A stretch of 64,000 bases of DNA from a bacterium (lineage in GTDB: Bacteria; UBP6; UBA1177; JAKLFG01), in contig JAKLIW010000004.1 in NCBI GenBank assembly GCA_022709425.1, positions 1-64,000 of the forward strand, in the 5' to 3' direction. The notes beneath the pieces were generated by a model that saw only the letters and a list, made by a program, of their open reading frames with translations, was not told the DNA's origin and did no database searches. The position numbers were made by a program, and so were the translations under genes. How positions within the stretch are numbered: the stretch's first letter is position 1; each line of letters starts with the position of its first letter. Of this stretch, positions 43,750 through 54,705 are shown piece by piece.

Positions 43750-44595
43750 ATGACTATGAGTGTGGCAGAGATCATTCGCGCCGCCGCCGAGCGGCTTAAG
43801 AATGTAAGCGATACCCCGCGTCTCGATGCCGAGATACTCCTCGCCCATGTGCGCGGCGTCGAGCGGAGCGACCTGCTGACCGCTTACGGCGCGAAGGTGT
43901 CCGGCGAAGAACAGACGCGGCTCGATGCGCTCGTAGAACGGCGGCTCAGTCGCGAACCGGTCGCCTACATCGTCGGCCGCAAGTATTTCTTCGAGGACGA
44001 ATTCTTCGTCGACCGGCGCGTTCTCATCCCGCGTCCCGATACCGAACACCTCGTCGAGGAGGCGTTGCGGCTTCTCCGCTATCGTCCCGATGCCCGGATA
44101 CTCGACCTCTGCTGCGGGAGCGGCTGTATCGGTCTTTCGATCCTCCATTTCGCCGGCGCGCGGCTCATCCTCGCCGATCTTTCGGAGGGGGCGCTCGCCG
44201 TGGCGCGCATCAACGCCGAGCGGATCGTGCCGGGGCGGCTGAACGATATAACGTTCGTCGCAAGCGACCTCTTCGCGAACATCGAAGGGACCTTCGATCT
44301 TATCGCGGTCAACCCGCCGTACCTCACCGTCGCGGAGACCGACGCCCTCGCCGGGACGCCGGGGGCTCACGAGCCGCGCATCGCCTTCGACGGCGGCCCT
44401 GACGGCTTCGATGTCTCGCGTCGCATCCTCGCCGACGCGCACCGCTACCTCAAGCCGGGTGGTCACCTATTGATGGAACTCGGCTTTCTCGGGGCGCCGA
44501 TGGCGCGGACCGCGCGTACCGAACTCAAATTGGTCGATGTGCTGAAGGACTATGCCGGGATAGAGCGGGTCGCGGTGTTTACTTCTGGACGTTGA
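43750..44595 (+). CDS. prmC: Release factor glutamine methyltransferase
   Basis: A 281-residue SAM-dependent enzyme that methylates the GGQ glutamine of release factors, here of its neighbour PrfA. It has an N-terminal helical domain (RLDAEILLAHV), then a Rossmann fold with ILDLCCGSGCIGLSILHF and the catalytic NPPY in DLIAVNPPYLTVAE. ATG 43750 is taken; an ATG at 43756 is equally possible, and neither has a clear ribosome binding site because the repeat is just upstream. Its last 17 nt overlap the convergent stomatin-like gene. Confidence 0.93.
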   Translation: MTMSVAEIIRAAAERLKNVSDTPRLDAEILLAHVRGVERSDLLTAYGAKVSGEEQTRLDALVERRLSREPVAYIVGRKYFFEDEFFVDRRVLIPRPDTEHLVEEALRLLRYRPDARILDLCCGSGCIGLSILHFAGARLILADLSEGALAVARINAERIVPGRLNDITFVASDLFANIEGTFDLIAVNPPYLTVAETDALAGTPGAHEPRIAFDGGPDGFDVSRRILADAHRYLKPGGHLLMELGFLGAPMARTARTELKLVDVLKDYAGIERVAVFTSGR

Positions 44596-45565
44596 ATATC
44601 TCTTTGATGCTCCCGATGCTGGAAAGGACGCCGGTCGCTTCGTAGGGCATGAAGACCACCTTGTCCTTCTGGCCTTCGGCGATATTGCGGAGCGCGTCGA
44701 TGTACTTGAGGGCGACGAGGTAACTGCCGGCGTCCATTTTGGTCGCCGTGAGCGCATCGGCGACGAGTTTGAGCGCCTGCGCCTCGGCCTCGGCGATGCG
44801 GATCTTCGCCTGCGCCTCGCCCTCGGCCTTGAGTATCCGGGCCTGTTTGTCGCCGTCGGCCTGATTGATCTCCTTCTGCCGGTACCCTTCCGATTCAAGG
44901 ATCTTCGACGACTTCTCGCCGTCGGCGGTCAGGATGATGGCGCGGCGATCCCGCTCGGCACGCATCTGTTTTTCCATCGCTTCGCGGATATCGTGCGGCG
45001 GCTGGATGTCCTGAATTTCCACGCGGTTGACCTTGACGCCCCACTTGTCGGTCGCTTCATCGAGGATGTCGCGGAGCCGGTGGTTTATCTTGTCGCGGCT
45101 CGAAAGCGTCTCGTCGAGGTCCATCTCGCCGATGATGTTACGCAGGGTGGTCTTGGTCAGTTTCTCGATGGCGTCGGGAAGGTTCTGTATCTCGTAGACC
45201 GACTTCATCGCGTTGGTGATCTGGTAATAGATGATGGCATCTATCTCGATGAGGACATTGTCCTTGGTGATGACGTTCTGCCGCGGGAAGTCGTAGACCG
45301 CTTCGCGCAGATCGATGAGCGTTATCTTGCGGTTCTCGACTATGGTGCGGCCGTCGAAGGTTTTGCGGGACGCCTTCCAGTCCATGTCGCGCGGCTGATC
45401 CATGATCGGGATGATGAAATTGATGCCGCTCACGAGCGTTTCGTGATAGCGGCCGAGCCGCTCGATGATCATTGTGTGGGCCTGCGGTACGATGCGGATG
45501 CCCTTCGCGCCGATGACGATGACCAGAACGATGATGACCAGCATAATGAAGCCGACGGTTCCCAT
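44579..45565 (-). CDS. SPFH/band-7 (stomatin-like) membrane protein, QmcA-type
   Basis: 328 residues with one N-terminal transmembrane helix (GFIMLVIIVLVIVIGAKG), the SPFH domain beginning IRIVPQAHTMIIERLGRY, and a long Ala/Glu coiled coil (EGEAQAKIRIAEAEAQALKLV). Such proteins form large cages on the membrane and work with NfeD, encoded directly upstream. GGGAGG precedes the ATG. Confidence 0.93.
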   Translation of the reverse strand: MGTVGFIMLVIIVLVIVIGAKGIRIVPQAHTMIIERLGRYHETLVSGINFIIPIMDQPRDMDWKASRKTFDGRTIVENRKITLIDLREAVYDFPRQNVITKDNVLIEIDAIIYYQITNAMKSVYEIQNLPDAIEKLTKTTLRNIIGEMDLDETLSSRDKINHRLRDILDEATDKWGVKVNRVEIQDIQPPHDIREAMEKQMRAERDRRAIILTADGEKSSKILESEGYRQKEINQADGDKQARILKAEGEAQAKIRIAEAEAQALKLVADALTATKMDAGSYLVALKYIDALRNIAEGQKDKVVFMPYEATGVLSSIGSIKEIFNVQK

Positions 45566-45575
45566 AGGTTCCTCC

Positions 45576-46037
45576 CTATATCTTTTTTACGGTTGCTTTG
45601 GCTCCGTCGACCGACACTATCTCGACGACGGTATCTTTTTCGATGATGCTCTCATCGGCGCTGACCGCCTTCCAGTCCTCGCCGCCGAACAGTTTCACGC
45701 GGCCCTTCGAGTTGGCGTTGTCGACGGTCTCGATGACCTTCGCCTTCTTGCCGGCCAGCGCGTCGGCGTTGGTGGGCAGGTCGGGGCTTTTCTTGAAGAA
45801 GTATTTCTTCGCGAAAGGACGGACGAACACGAAGGTAAGGGTCGTCGTCACGGCGAAAACGAACATCTGGACATTGAAATTGTCGGTCAGAAACGCCGTC
45901 AGCGCGGCGCACAGCGCGCCGATGGCGAAGGTGGCGAGAAAAAAGCCGGGGGTGAATATCTCGATGATGAAGAGCACTACCGAGGTAACCAGCCAGAACT
46001 GCCACGTGTTGAAAATGACATTACTGAAAAAATCCAT
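45576..46037 (-). CDS. NfeD-family membrane protein
   Basis: 153 residues: three to four N-terminal hydrophobic helices and a C-terminal OB-fold (LAGKKAKVIETVDNANSKGRVKLFGGEDWKAVSADE), the short NfeD form without the ClpP-like protease. It is the normal partner of the stomatin-like protein 10 nt downstream. GGGAGG at the start. Confidence 0.92.
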   Translation of the reverse strand: MDFFSNVIFNTWQFWLVTSVVLFIIEIFTPGFFLATFAIGALCAALTAFLTDNFNVQMFVFAVTTTLTFVFVRPFAKKYFFKKSPDLPTNADALAGKKAKVIETVDNANSKGRVKLFGGEDWKAVSADESIIEKDTVVEIVSVDGAKATVKKI

Positions 46038-46084
46038 AGCGGAGCCTCCCTTGTAAACGATGTCCCGCCCTCGGGACGAAGGGG

Positions 46085-46113
46085 ATTATAGAGATTTGGG
46101 GGAGGTAAAGCAA
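46085..46113 (-). promoter_or_regulatory. Promoter of nfeD-stomatin
   Basis: TTGCTT (46108-46113), 17 nt, and a perfect TATAAT (46085-46090) on the minus strand, about 48 nt before the ATG. Confidence 0.6.
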
Positions 46114-46154
46114 CTTTTAGGGAAGGGAGGGGGAATTACTTACGGAACGGCGAG

Positions 46155-47537
<1,383 letters not shown>

Positions 47538-47559
47538 TTAATGATGGGGACACGAGCAA

Positions 47560-47589
47560 TGTATAGCACCGTCAGAAAAGATGTGTCAA
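47560..47589 (-). promoter_or_regulatory. gdhA: Promoter of gdhA
   Basis: Perfect TTGACA (47584-47589), 18 nt, TATACA (47560-47565), 40 nt before the gdhA start. Confidence 0.6.
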
Positions 47590-47740
47590 GTCAAGCGGTT
47601 GCGCCTATTGAAATTCTAACAAAGTCAAAACGCAAGGGCTTAAAACGGTTCGCGGTCGCTCTTTTTGCTAACGATCCGCTAATCTTTTTGGAGCCCCTTT
47701 AGCGACGCTGTTTCATTTAGCGGGAACGGGCAGGGCGAAC

Positions 47741-47768
47741 TTGACTTGTCGAGTGTTCGGGGTAGAGT
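47741..47768 (+). promoter_or_regulatory. trkA: Promoter of trkAH, probably giving a leaderless mRNA
   Basis: TTGACT (47741-47746), 16 nt, TAGAGT (47763-47768). The trkA ATG begins 6 nt after the -10, where transcription would start, and no ribosome binding site is seen. Confidence 0.5.
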
Positions 47769-47774
47769 GGCGGC

Positions 47775-49124
47775 ATGAAAGTGGTAATCGTGGGCGGTGG
47801 CACGGTGGGCTTCGATACGGCCCGCCAACTCATCGTTGAGAAAAAGGATGTGGTGCTTGTCGAGCGTGACGCGGAGCGGGCGAAGTATCTTTCGTCGCAC
47901 CTCGACTGCATGGTGCTCGCCGCCGACGGGACCGATCCCGACACGCTGCGGCAGGCGGGCGACGGCGATGTGGCCTATTTCATCGCGGTGACCGATTCGG
48001 ACGAGGTGAATCTGGTCTGTTGCGGCATCGCCGCGTCGGTTTTCGAGAAGGCTAAGAGCATTGCCCGGGTTCGCAATCTCAGTTATGCCAAGGCGACCCT
48101 GCGCGGCAAAACCTTCCTCGGCGCCGATTTTGTCATCACCCCCGAGGTCGAGGCGGCCCGCCAGATACTCGACGCGGTCACGCGCGGCGCGGTGAGTGAC
48201 GTGCTACGATTCGAAGGGACCGACATACAGGTCTGGAACGCGCCGGTCGACCGGAAGTCGCCGTTCCGCAACCGCAAACTTTCTCAACTGCGCAAGGAGA
48301 TATCCGACCCGTTCCTCGTCGCCGGGATGTTGCATGACGGCGAGATGATCATTCCTACCGGCAACACCGTCATCAAGGAGAACGACCGCATCTATCTGGC
48401 CGGCAACGGCGAGACGCTTCAGCGCCTCTTTGCCAAGACGGGACGCCGGCAGACCCGCATTGAGAAGATACTACTCATCGGCGTCGGTAAGGTCGGCGGC
48501 TATGTTGCGAAGTATCTCGGGCGCCGCGGTCTGTCGCTCACGATCGTCGACAGCAACTACGAGAAATGCAAGAAACTCTCGACCGAATATCCCGACGCGC
48601 TGGTGTTGTGCGGCGACATCGCCGACGAATCGCTCCTGCAGGACGAACGGCTCGACCGCTACGATCTGGTCATCGCCACTACCGGCGATCAGGAGCTCAA
48701 CATCCTTTCGGCGGTCTACGCGCGCTCGCTCGGCGTTCGCCACGCCATCGTGCTTATCGACAGCATCAACTACCTGCGGGTCGCCTCGAAACTCGATATC
48801 GATTCGACCGTGAGTCCTAAATCCAGTTCGGTCGATGCGATCCTGCGCATCCTGCGCAAAGGGACCGTCAAGACGATGTACAGTATCTTCGACGGCACCG
48901 CCGAGGTGCTCGAATACGTCATCGACGCCGCTTCTTCGCTTTCCGGCAAGGCGATCATGCACGCCGGTCTGCCGGCCGACACCCTCATCGTCGCGGTCAT
49001 CCGTGACGGCAAGGACATCATGCCGCACGGCGGTTTCTCCCTGCAGGCGGGCGATACCATCATCGTCATCACCAAACGCGCCGCGATACCGCAGGTAGAA
49101 AGGCTCTTCAGCGGAGCGCAATGA
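47775..49124 (+). CDS. trkA: Trk potassium uptake regulatory subunit TrkA
   Basis: 449 residues with two tandem RCK units, each an NAD-binding fold (VVIVGGGTVGFDTARQL near residue 3 and ILLIGVGKVGGYVAKYL near 235) and a TrkA-C lobe. It forms the cytoplasmic gating ring on TrkH and responds to nucleotides. The stop overlaps the trkH start by 4 nt. Confidence 0.96.
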   Translation: MKVVIVGGGTVGFDTARQLIVEKKDVVLVERDAERAKYLSSHLDCMVLAADGTDPDTLRQAGDGDVAYFIAVTDSDEVNLVCCGIAASVFEKAKSIARVRNLSYAKATLRGKTFLGADFVITPEVEAARQILDAVTRGAVSDVLRFEGTDIQVWNAPVDRKSPFRNRKLSQLRKEISDPFLVAGMLHDGEMIIPTGNTVIKENDRIYLAGNGETLQRLFAKTGRRQTRIEKILLIGVGKVGGYVAKYLGRRGLSLTIVDSNYEKCKKLSTEYPDALVLCGDIADESLLQDERLDRYDLVIATTGDQELNILSAVYARSLGVRHAIVLIDSINYLRVASKLDIDSTVSPKSSSVDAILRILRKGTVKTMYSIFDGTAEVLEYVIDAASSLSGKAIMHAGLPADTLIVAVIRDGKDIMPHGGFSLQAGDTIIVITKRAAIPQVERLFSGAQ

Positions 49125-50590
49125 ATTTTCCCGCGATAACCACCATTCTAGCGGCGCTTCTGGGGATCGTCGCCTCCTTCCTCTTACTGCCGATAACAGT
49201 CGCGCTCTGGTACGGCGAATACCGCGAGTCGCTCCTGTTCGCGGGGGTAATGCTCGGGACGATGGCCCTCTGCGCCGCCGCCTATTTCCTCTATGCGCGC
49301 CGCTCCATCGACGCGCTCCGACGGCGTGACCTTACGGCGCGCGACGGATTTCTGGCGGTGACCCTGAGTTGGTCGCTGGCGGCGCTGGTCGGGGCGCTTC
49401 CATTCTGGCTGGGTGGCGTCATTCCCTCCTTTACCGACGCCTATTTCGAGACGATGTCGGGGTTCACGACCACCGGCGCTTCGATCCTGACCGATGTCGA
49501 ATCGTTCCCCCGTTCGATGCTCTTCTGGCGCTCGTTCACCCATTGGCTGGGCGGCATGGGGATCGTGATGCTCACCGTCGCGATCATTCCACTTCTCGGC
49601 ATCGGCGGCATGCAGCTCCTTGAGGCCGAGGCCCCCGGACCGACGGTTGATCGGCTGACGCCGCGCATCAAGGAGACGGCGAAAATACTCTGGTTCCTGT
49701 ACCTCGGTTTTACGGTGATAGAGACGCTTCTGCTCATGGCGGGCGGGATGGATCTCTTCGACAGCCTCTGCCATACTTTCGCCACGCTCGGCACCGGCGG
49801 TTTCTCGACCAAGAACGCCTCGATCGGTTTTTACCATTCGGCTTACATCGATATGGTCGTGACGATATTCATGCTCATCGGCGCGATGAATTTCGTGCTG
49901 TTTTATCTGCTGTTGCGCGGCAGGGCTCGCGAAGTGGCCGCCAACAGCGAGTTCAAGGCCTATGTCGCCATCGTACTCTTCTCGACACTGCTCATCGCGG
50001 CGGAACTCACCCTGCGCGGGGTTCATCCGTCGATGGGGGAGAGCGCCCGGTTCGCGGTCTTTCAGGTCGCCTCGATCATCTCGACCACCGGTTTTGCTTC
50101 GGAGGATTTCGCCCGCTGGCCTCATTTTTCGCAGATAGTCCTTTTCTTCCTCATGTTCGTGGGCGGCTGCGCCGGTTCGACCGGCGGCGGCATCAAGGTC
50201 ATTCGGTTGGTGAGCTTCTACAAACTCGCATTCAACGAGATTCGCTATCTGCTCCATCCGCGCGGCGTGTTCACCCTGACGGTCGACGGCCGGCCGGTGA
50301 AGAAGGACGCCGTCTATCTGATGACCGGATTTTTCTTCATCTATATATTTTTTGTGCTTCTGACGACGCTGGTGGTTTCGACCGCGAATGTCGATCTGGT
50401 CACCGCGCTGACCACATCACTGGCCACCATCGGCAATATCGGCCCCGGATTGTCGCTGGTCGGCCCGATGTCCAACTACGCGCACTATCCCGACTTCATC
50501 AAGTGGTGGCTGTCGTTCGCAATGATGGTCGGGCGTCTGGAAGTCTATACCGTCTTCGTGCTGTTCAGCGCGTTCTTCTGGCGCCGCTAA
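49121..50590 (+). CDS. trkH: Trk potassium uptake channel subunit TrkH
   Basis: 489 residues, multi-pass inner-membrane channel with four pore-loop repeats; filter-type segments include TMSGFTTTGASIL, TLGTGGFSTKN, IISTTGFASEDF and a fourth near ATIGNIGPGLS. WLGGMGIVMLTVAIIPLLGIGGMQLLEAE is typical of TrkH. With TrkA it imports potassium. The end overlaps the convergent aldolase gene by 26 nt. Confidence 0.96.
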   Translation: MNFPAITTILAALLGIVASFLLLPITVALWYGEYRESLLFAGVMLGTMALCAAAYFLYARRSIDALRRRDLTARDGFLAVTLSWSLAALVGALPFWLGGVIPSFTDAYFETMSGFTTTGASILTDVESFPRSMLFWRSFTHWLGGMGIVMLTVAIIPLLGIGGMQLLEAEAPGPTVDRLTPRIKETAKILWFLYLGFTVIETLLLMAGGMDLFDSLCHTFATLGTGGFSTKNASIGFYHSAYIDMVVTIFMLIGAMNFVLFYLLLRGRAREVAANSEFKAYVAIVLFSTLLIAAELTLRGVHPSMGESARFAVFQVASIISTTGFASEDFARWPHFSQIVLFFLMFVGGCAGSTGGGIKVIRLVSFYKLAFNEIRYLLHPRGVFTLTVDGRPVKKDAVYLMTGFFFIYIFFVLLTTLVVSTANVDLVTALTTSLATIGNIGPGLSLVGPMSNYAHYPDFIKWWLSFAMMVGRLEVYTVFVLFSAFFWRR

Positions 50591-51602
50591 GGCGCTCCAC
50601 GGCGGCAAGGAAGCCCCGGATATCGGACTCGGTCGTATTGAAGTGGCACATGAGCCGCGCCACCGGGATCGTTTCGTCCCAGAGATAGAAAAAATATTCT
50701 TTTTGCAGAGGTTCCGCCACGGCTTGAGGCATCTTGACGAACACACCGTTGGCCTGCGTCGGCCACGCGAGTTCGAAGCCGGGAAAACGCACTATCTCCG
50801 TGGAAAGCAGTTGCGCCATCGCGTTGGCGTGGCGGGCGTTGTTGAGCCAGAGGTCGTCGGCCAAGAAGGCGTCGAACTGGGCCGCCGAGAAGCGCATTTT
50901 GGAGAAAAGTTGCATCGACTGCTTGCGGAGAAAGAGCATCTCGGTCGCGAGCGCCGGGTCGGTGACGACCACCGATTCGCCCGCCATGAGTCCGTTCTTC
51001 GTGCCGCCGAACGAGATGAGATCGGCGCCGGTCGCCGCTTCGCCGAGGGTCGCATTGAGCGCCGCCGCCGCGTTGGAGAGCCGCGCGCCGTCGATGTGGA
51101 GGTAGAGACCGTGTTGGTGGCAGAAGGCGCTGAGCGCTTTGAGTTCAGTGGGGGTGTAGCAGGTGCCCACCTCGGTCGTCTGCGAAATAGAGACCAGCCG
51201 CGGCTGGGTGCGGTGTTCGTCGCCGCGGCCGCCGAGGCGCTGTTCGACGAGCGCGGGGGTCAGTTTGCCGTCGGGGGTCGCGACGGTGAGCAGTTTCACC
51301 CCGGCGATCCATTCGGGAGCGCCGCATTCGTCGGTGTTGATGTGGGCCGTCTGGGCGCAGATGACCCCTTGGTGCGGTCGGCAGACGGCGCGTATCGAGA
51401 TGACATTGGCGGCGGTGCCGTTGAAGACGAAGAAGGTCTCGGCCTGCGGGCCGAAGAGCGCTGAAACTCTCTTCGCGACGCTGGCGGTATAATCGTCGTG
51501 GCCGTAGGCGTGGGCATCGCCGTCGTTGACGCGCTTCAACGCATCGAACACGGCGGGGTGGACACCGGCGTGGTTGTCGGAACCGAAACTGCGTGTGGTC
51601 AT
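50565..51602 (-). CDS. Threonine aldolase-like PLP enzyme (beta-eliminating lyase family)
   Basis: 345 residues. SFGSDNHAGVHPAVFDALKRVN at the N-terminus, YLHIDGARLSNAAAAL with the cofactor Asp, and SFGGTKNGLMAGE with the PLP Lys (about 201) fit low-specificity L-threonine aldolases, which cleave threonine to glycine and acetaldehyde. The start at 51602 has GGAGGAG before it. Other members cleave related beta-hydroxy amino acids, so the substrate is not certain. Confidence 0.9.
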   Translation of the reverse strand: MTTRSFGSDNHAGVHPAVFDALKRVNDGDAHAYGHDDYTASVAKRVSALFGPQAETFFVFNGTAANVISIRAVCRPHQGVICAQTAHINTDECGAPEWIAGVKLLTVATPDGKLTPALVEQRLGGRGDEHRTQPRLVSISQTTEVGTCYTPTELKALSAFCHQHGLYLHIDGARLSNAAAALNATLGEAATGADLISFGGTKNGLMAGESVVVTDPALATEMLFLRKQSMQLFSKMRFSAAQFDAFLADDLWLNNARHANAMAQLLSTEIVRFPGFELAWPTQANGVFVKMPQAVAEPLQKEYFFYLWDETIPVARLMCHFNTTESDIRGFLAAVERLSGARRTR

Positions 51603-51681
51603 CGTCTCCTCCGCGTACCGTTCGAGCGATAGTAGCATCATCGCCGGGAAATGCAAAAAGGATGTGCTGTTGAGCGCGAGA

Positions 51682-54609
51682 TTATTCGTAGGCGCCGGCC
51701 CGTTTGAGCATATCGACGATATCGTAGTTGCCGGTGAACTGGGCGCGGGTCATGGGGGAGCGGCCCTTGTCGTCCTTGTCGTTGAGGCTCGCCCCTTTGC
51801 GAATGAGTATCGCGGCCGACTGGACAAAACCGCGGCTCGCGCAGTAGTGGAGAGCCGTATTGAGACCTTTATCCTTCGCGCTGATATCGGCGCCGAGGCC
51901 CAGCAGGGCCAAGATGACATTCTCTTCCATCTTCGAGGTGGCGTAGAGGAGCGGGGTCATCCCCTCTTTATCGCGCGCCTCGATGTCGGAACCGGCGGCG
52001 GCCAGCATCTTGACGATCTTGTCGTTGCCGCTCTGGACGGCGAGCCACAGCGGTGTGGAACCGTCGGCGAAGCGGCGATTGATATCGACCTTGCGCTGAA
52101 TGAGATTCTGCACGATCGCCTCGAAACCATTCTGGCAGGCGTAGATGAACAGTTCTTCCATCTCTTCACGCGAGGTTATCTGGGCGTTCTTCTGCAGAAG
52201 GTAACTGACGATATCGTAGCGGTTGTCGCGCTTGGCGTAGATAAGCGGGGTCCCGTTCGCGGCGTCAGGCTTGTCTATCTCGGCCCCCTTTTCAACGAGG
52301 AGTTCCAGAAGGTCGCGGTGACCGCGGATGGCGGCGATATGAACCGGTGTCTTCTTCTCGCGGTTCGCCTTATTAAGGTCGGCTCCCTTGTCCAGCAGGA
52401 TGCGGACGATGTCGCCGTAGCCCTTATGGATGGCGATGATGAGCGCCGTGTTGCCGTTCTTGTCCTCCGAGTTCACGCCGGCGCCGCCGTCGAGCAGGAT
52501 CTGCACCATGGGCATATTGCCGGTCGCCGCAGCGGTGAGGAGCGGTGTGTTGCCGTTGTCGTCCTTGAGGTTCACCTGCGCCTTGTTGCGGACCAAAAGG
52601 TCAACCAGCGGTAGATTGTTCTTTTCGATGGCGATTGACAGCGCCGTCCGTTTCTTGTTGTCGAGCAGGTTGACGTTCGCGCCGTTGGTGAGGGCCACCT
52701 GCGCCAGTTCCTTACGGTTGTTCTCGACCGCCCACATAAGGATGGTGCGGCCTTCTTTATCCTTGCTGTTGAGGTTGGCGCCGGCCGCCGCGAGGACGCT
52801 GAGCATCTCGCGGTTGTTGTTGAAAGCGGCGACCCACACGGCGGTCATCCCGTCGTCGAATTTCTGATTGACGTTGCCGCCCGCCTTGAGCACGACGCGG
52901 ACGAGTTCCGAATCGCCGATCGCGATACCCTTTTGAAGGAGAAAATTCGATTCCTGCGTCGTGAGGCGCACCTTGCGGTCGATGATGCGGTTGGCGATAT
53001 CGAACTTGCGCGTCTCGATGCAGTAGGTGAGAAGCGACTTTTTGTTTTTGTCCTTCACATCGGGGTTCGCGCCGGCGGCGAGCAGGGTGTCGACGATATC
53101 GGTGCGGCCCTTGATCGCGGCGTACCACAGCGGCGTCAGGCCGTCCTCATAGACCGGGTTGAAGTCGGCGACGAAGGGTATGAGCGTGCGGAGTTTGATG
53201 ACGTTCTCTTTCGAAACGGTGTTGCGCAGGGCCTTTGCCGCCATATCGGGCGCGAGTTTAAGGCCGTAGTTCTTGAGCATCTGGGCGACCTTCTCCATCC
53301 CGTTCTCGATGGTCCACATAAGGATGGTCATCCCGGAGTTATCCTTGATGCCGGTGTCGATCTTCGCTTTCACCAACTGATCGAAAATGGACCAGCGCTG
53401 TTTCTCGATCGCATGCCAGAGTATCGTCCGGCCGTTGTCGTATCGGTAGTTGAGATCGGCGCTTTGCCGCAACATCAACTTAAGCAGGGGAATATTGTTC
53501 GTTTCGACGACCAGTAGCAGGAGGGTGCCGATCTCGACATCGGTGAACCGGGCCCCCCGGTTGACCAGCAGATCGGCCGCCGCATCCTGTCCGCTGAGCG
53601 AGGCGATGAGCAGGGCGCTGTAGCCGGAAGGATTATGGTAATTCACGTCGGCGCCCAGCACGAACAGGCGGCGCATCTCTTTGATGTCGCCGTTTTTGGC
53701 CGCTGTGATGAGCTCTTCGTTCACCTGCGCCTTGTCGGCGATGAGCGGCGAGAGCTGGATGTTCTTCGTGACCGTTTTGTCGGCTTCAATGCGGACTATC
53801 TCCTCACGCGGGATGAAACCATCTTTATCGAAGCGGACGACATAATCGCCCGGATCGATATCTTTCAGCGAGCAGGGGAGCGTACAGCCTTTCTCCTCTT
53901 TTTTGCCCTTGGCGAACTCTATCTTCACGGCGGCCAATGCGCTGGTAAACTGCACGCCGCCTTTCGGGATCTTTTTGAGTTCAGGTTCTTTGGGAAGCGG
54001 CGGGACGGTATAGGTTTCCTTGGGCGGTTCCTTGAAGTTCGCCTCCTGATATTTTTTTTCGGTCGCGATCGTCGGCGCCGGAGCCGGCGTGGGGGCGGGG
54101 GCGGGGGCCGGAGTGGCGGTGACGACGGCCGGGGCGGCGGTAAGTTTTTTGCCGGTGAGGGTCGGGGCGAGCTTCTCAATCGCCGTCTTCATGCCGACGG
54201 CGGTCCCGTTGAAATCGACCGCACCCGCTTCGTTTTTCTGCTTGTTCTTGACGGTGATGGTCGATACGGTCATGGTGTAGATGCCGGCGAAGAAGTCGAT
54301 CGACGCGGTGACCACGATGTCGGCCTTGAGCGATGTTGCCGCCGCGAGCTGGCATTCCATCTGGAAACAGTTCTTCCATGCCTTCTGTCCGGCGACGAAT
54401 TTCCGCATGCCGTCGACCGCGATCACCTGATGTTTTCCGGTGCCGCGATAGGATTGTTCGATCATGTCGCGCGCCGCCTGCAGGATCTCCGGCTTCAATT
54501 GCCCGGTGCGGTCCTCGATGTCGGCAACGATGACCGATTCGGCCTCAAGGGCGACGGCGGTAAGAAGAAAACAAACAGCAACAAGGAATTGTCGAAGGGT
54601 CGCTCGCAT
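51682..54609 (-). CDS. Large exported PEGA/ankyrin-repeat protein
   Basis: 975 residues. A signal peptide (MRATLRQFLVAVCFLLTAVALEA) is followed by a domain (about 24-165) resembling TolB-like/curli-type regions that assemble envelope signals, a Pro/Ala linker, a PEGA domain (about 220-300, PCSLKDIDPGDYVVRFDKDGF), then about 18-20 ankyrin repeats to the C-terminus (for example NGNTALIIAIHKGYGDIVRILLDKGADLN). It probably acts as a periplasmic or surface binding scaffold. The start at 54609 has GGAG 7 nt upstream. Some repeats lack the usual G-xTPLH core and are degenerate. Confidence 0.88.
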   Translation of the reverse strand: MRATLRQFLVAVCFLLTAVALEAESVIVADIEDRTGQLKPEILQAARDMIEQSYRGTGKHQVIAVDGMRKFVAGQKAWKNCFQMECQLAAATSLKADIVVTASIDFFAGIYTMTVSTITVKNKQKNEAGAVDFNGTAVGMKTAIEKLAPTLTGKKLTAAPAVVTATPAPAPAPTPAPAPTIATEKKYQEANFKEPPKETYTVPPLPKEPELKKIPKGGVQFTSALAAVKIEFAKGKKEEKGCTLPCSLKDIDPGDYVVRFDKDGFIPREEIVRIEADKTVTKNIQLSPLIADKAQVNEELITAAKNGDIKEMRRLFVLGADVNYHNPSGYSALLIASLSGQDAAADLLVNRGARFTDVEIGTLLLLVVETNNIPLLKLMLRQSADLNYRYDNGRTILWHAIEKQRWSIFDQLVKAKIDTGIKDNSGMTILMWTIENGMEKVAQMLKNYGLKLAPDMAAKALRNTVSKENVIKLRTLIPFVADFNPVYEDGLTPLWYAAIKGRTDIVDTLLAAGANPDVKDKNKKSLLTYCIETRKFDIANRIIDRKVRLTTQESNFLLQKGIAIGDSELVRVVLKAGGNVNQKFDDGMTAVWVAAFNNNREMLSVLAAAGANLNSKDKEGRTILMWAVENNRKELAQVALTNGANVNLLDNKKRTALSIAIEKNNLPLVDLLVRNKAQVNLKDDNGNTPLLTAAATGNMPMVQILLDGGAGVNSEDKNGNTALIIAIHKGYGDIVRILLDKGADLNKANREKKTPVHIAAIRGHRDLLELLVEKGAEIDKPDAANGTPLIYAKRDNRYDIVSYLLQKNAQITSREEMEELFIYACQNGFEAIVQNLIQRKVDINRRFADGSTPLWLAVQSGNDKIVKMLAAAGSDIEARDKEGMTPLLYATSKMEENVILALLGLGADISAKDKGLNTALHYCASRGFVQSAAILIRKGASLNDKDDKGRSPMTRAQFTGNYDIVDMLKRAGAYE

Positions 54610-54646
54610 ACGGGCACTCCGAACATAGAACGATAATAACGCCGCT

Positions 54647-54674
54647 ATCATAACACCTACTATTATTTTGACAA
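54647..54674 (-). promoter_or_regulatory. Promoter of the ankyrin gene (shares its -35 with the opposite promoter)
   Basis: Minus-strand TTGTCA (54669-54674), 16 nt, TATGAT (54647-54652), 38 nt before the start. The -35 occupies the same bases as the plus-strand TTGACA. Confidence 0.5.
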
Positions 54675-54696
54675 CTATTTTTTATCCAACTATGCT
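54668..54696 (+). promoter_or_regulatory. Promoter of the acyltransferase gene
   Basis: TTGACA (54668-54673), 17 nt, TATGCT (54691-54696). The ATG follows 10 nt after the -10 ends, so the leader would be only a few bases. Confidence 0.55.
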
Positions 54697-54705
54697 CGCC
54701 GGAAC

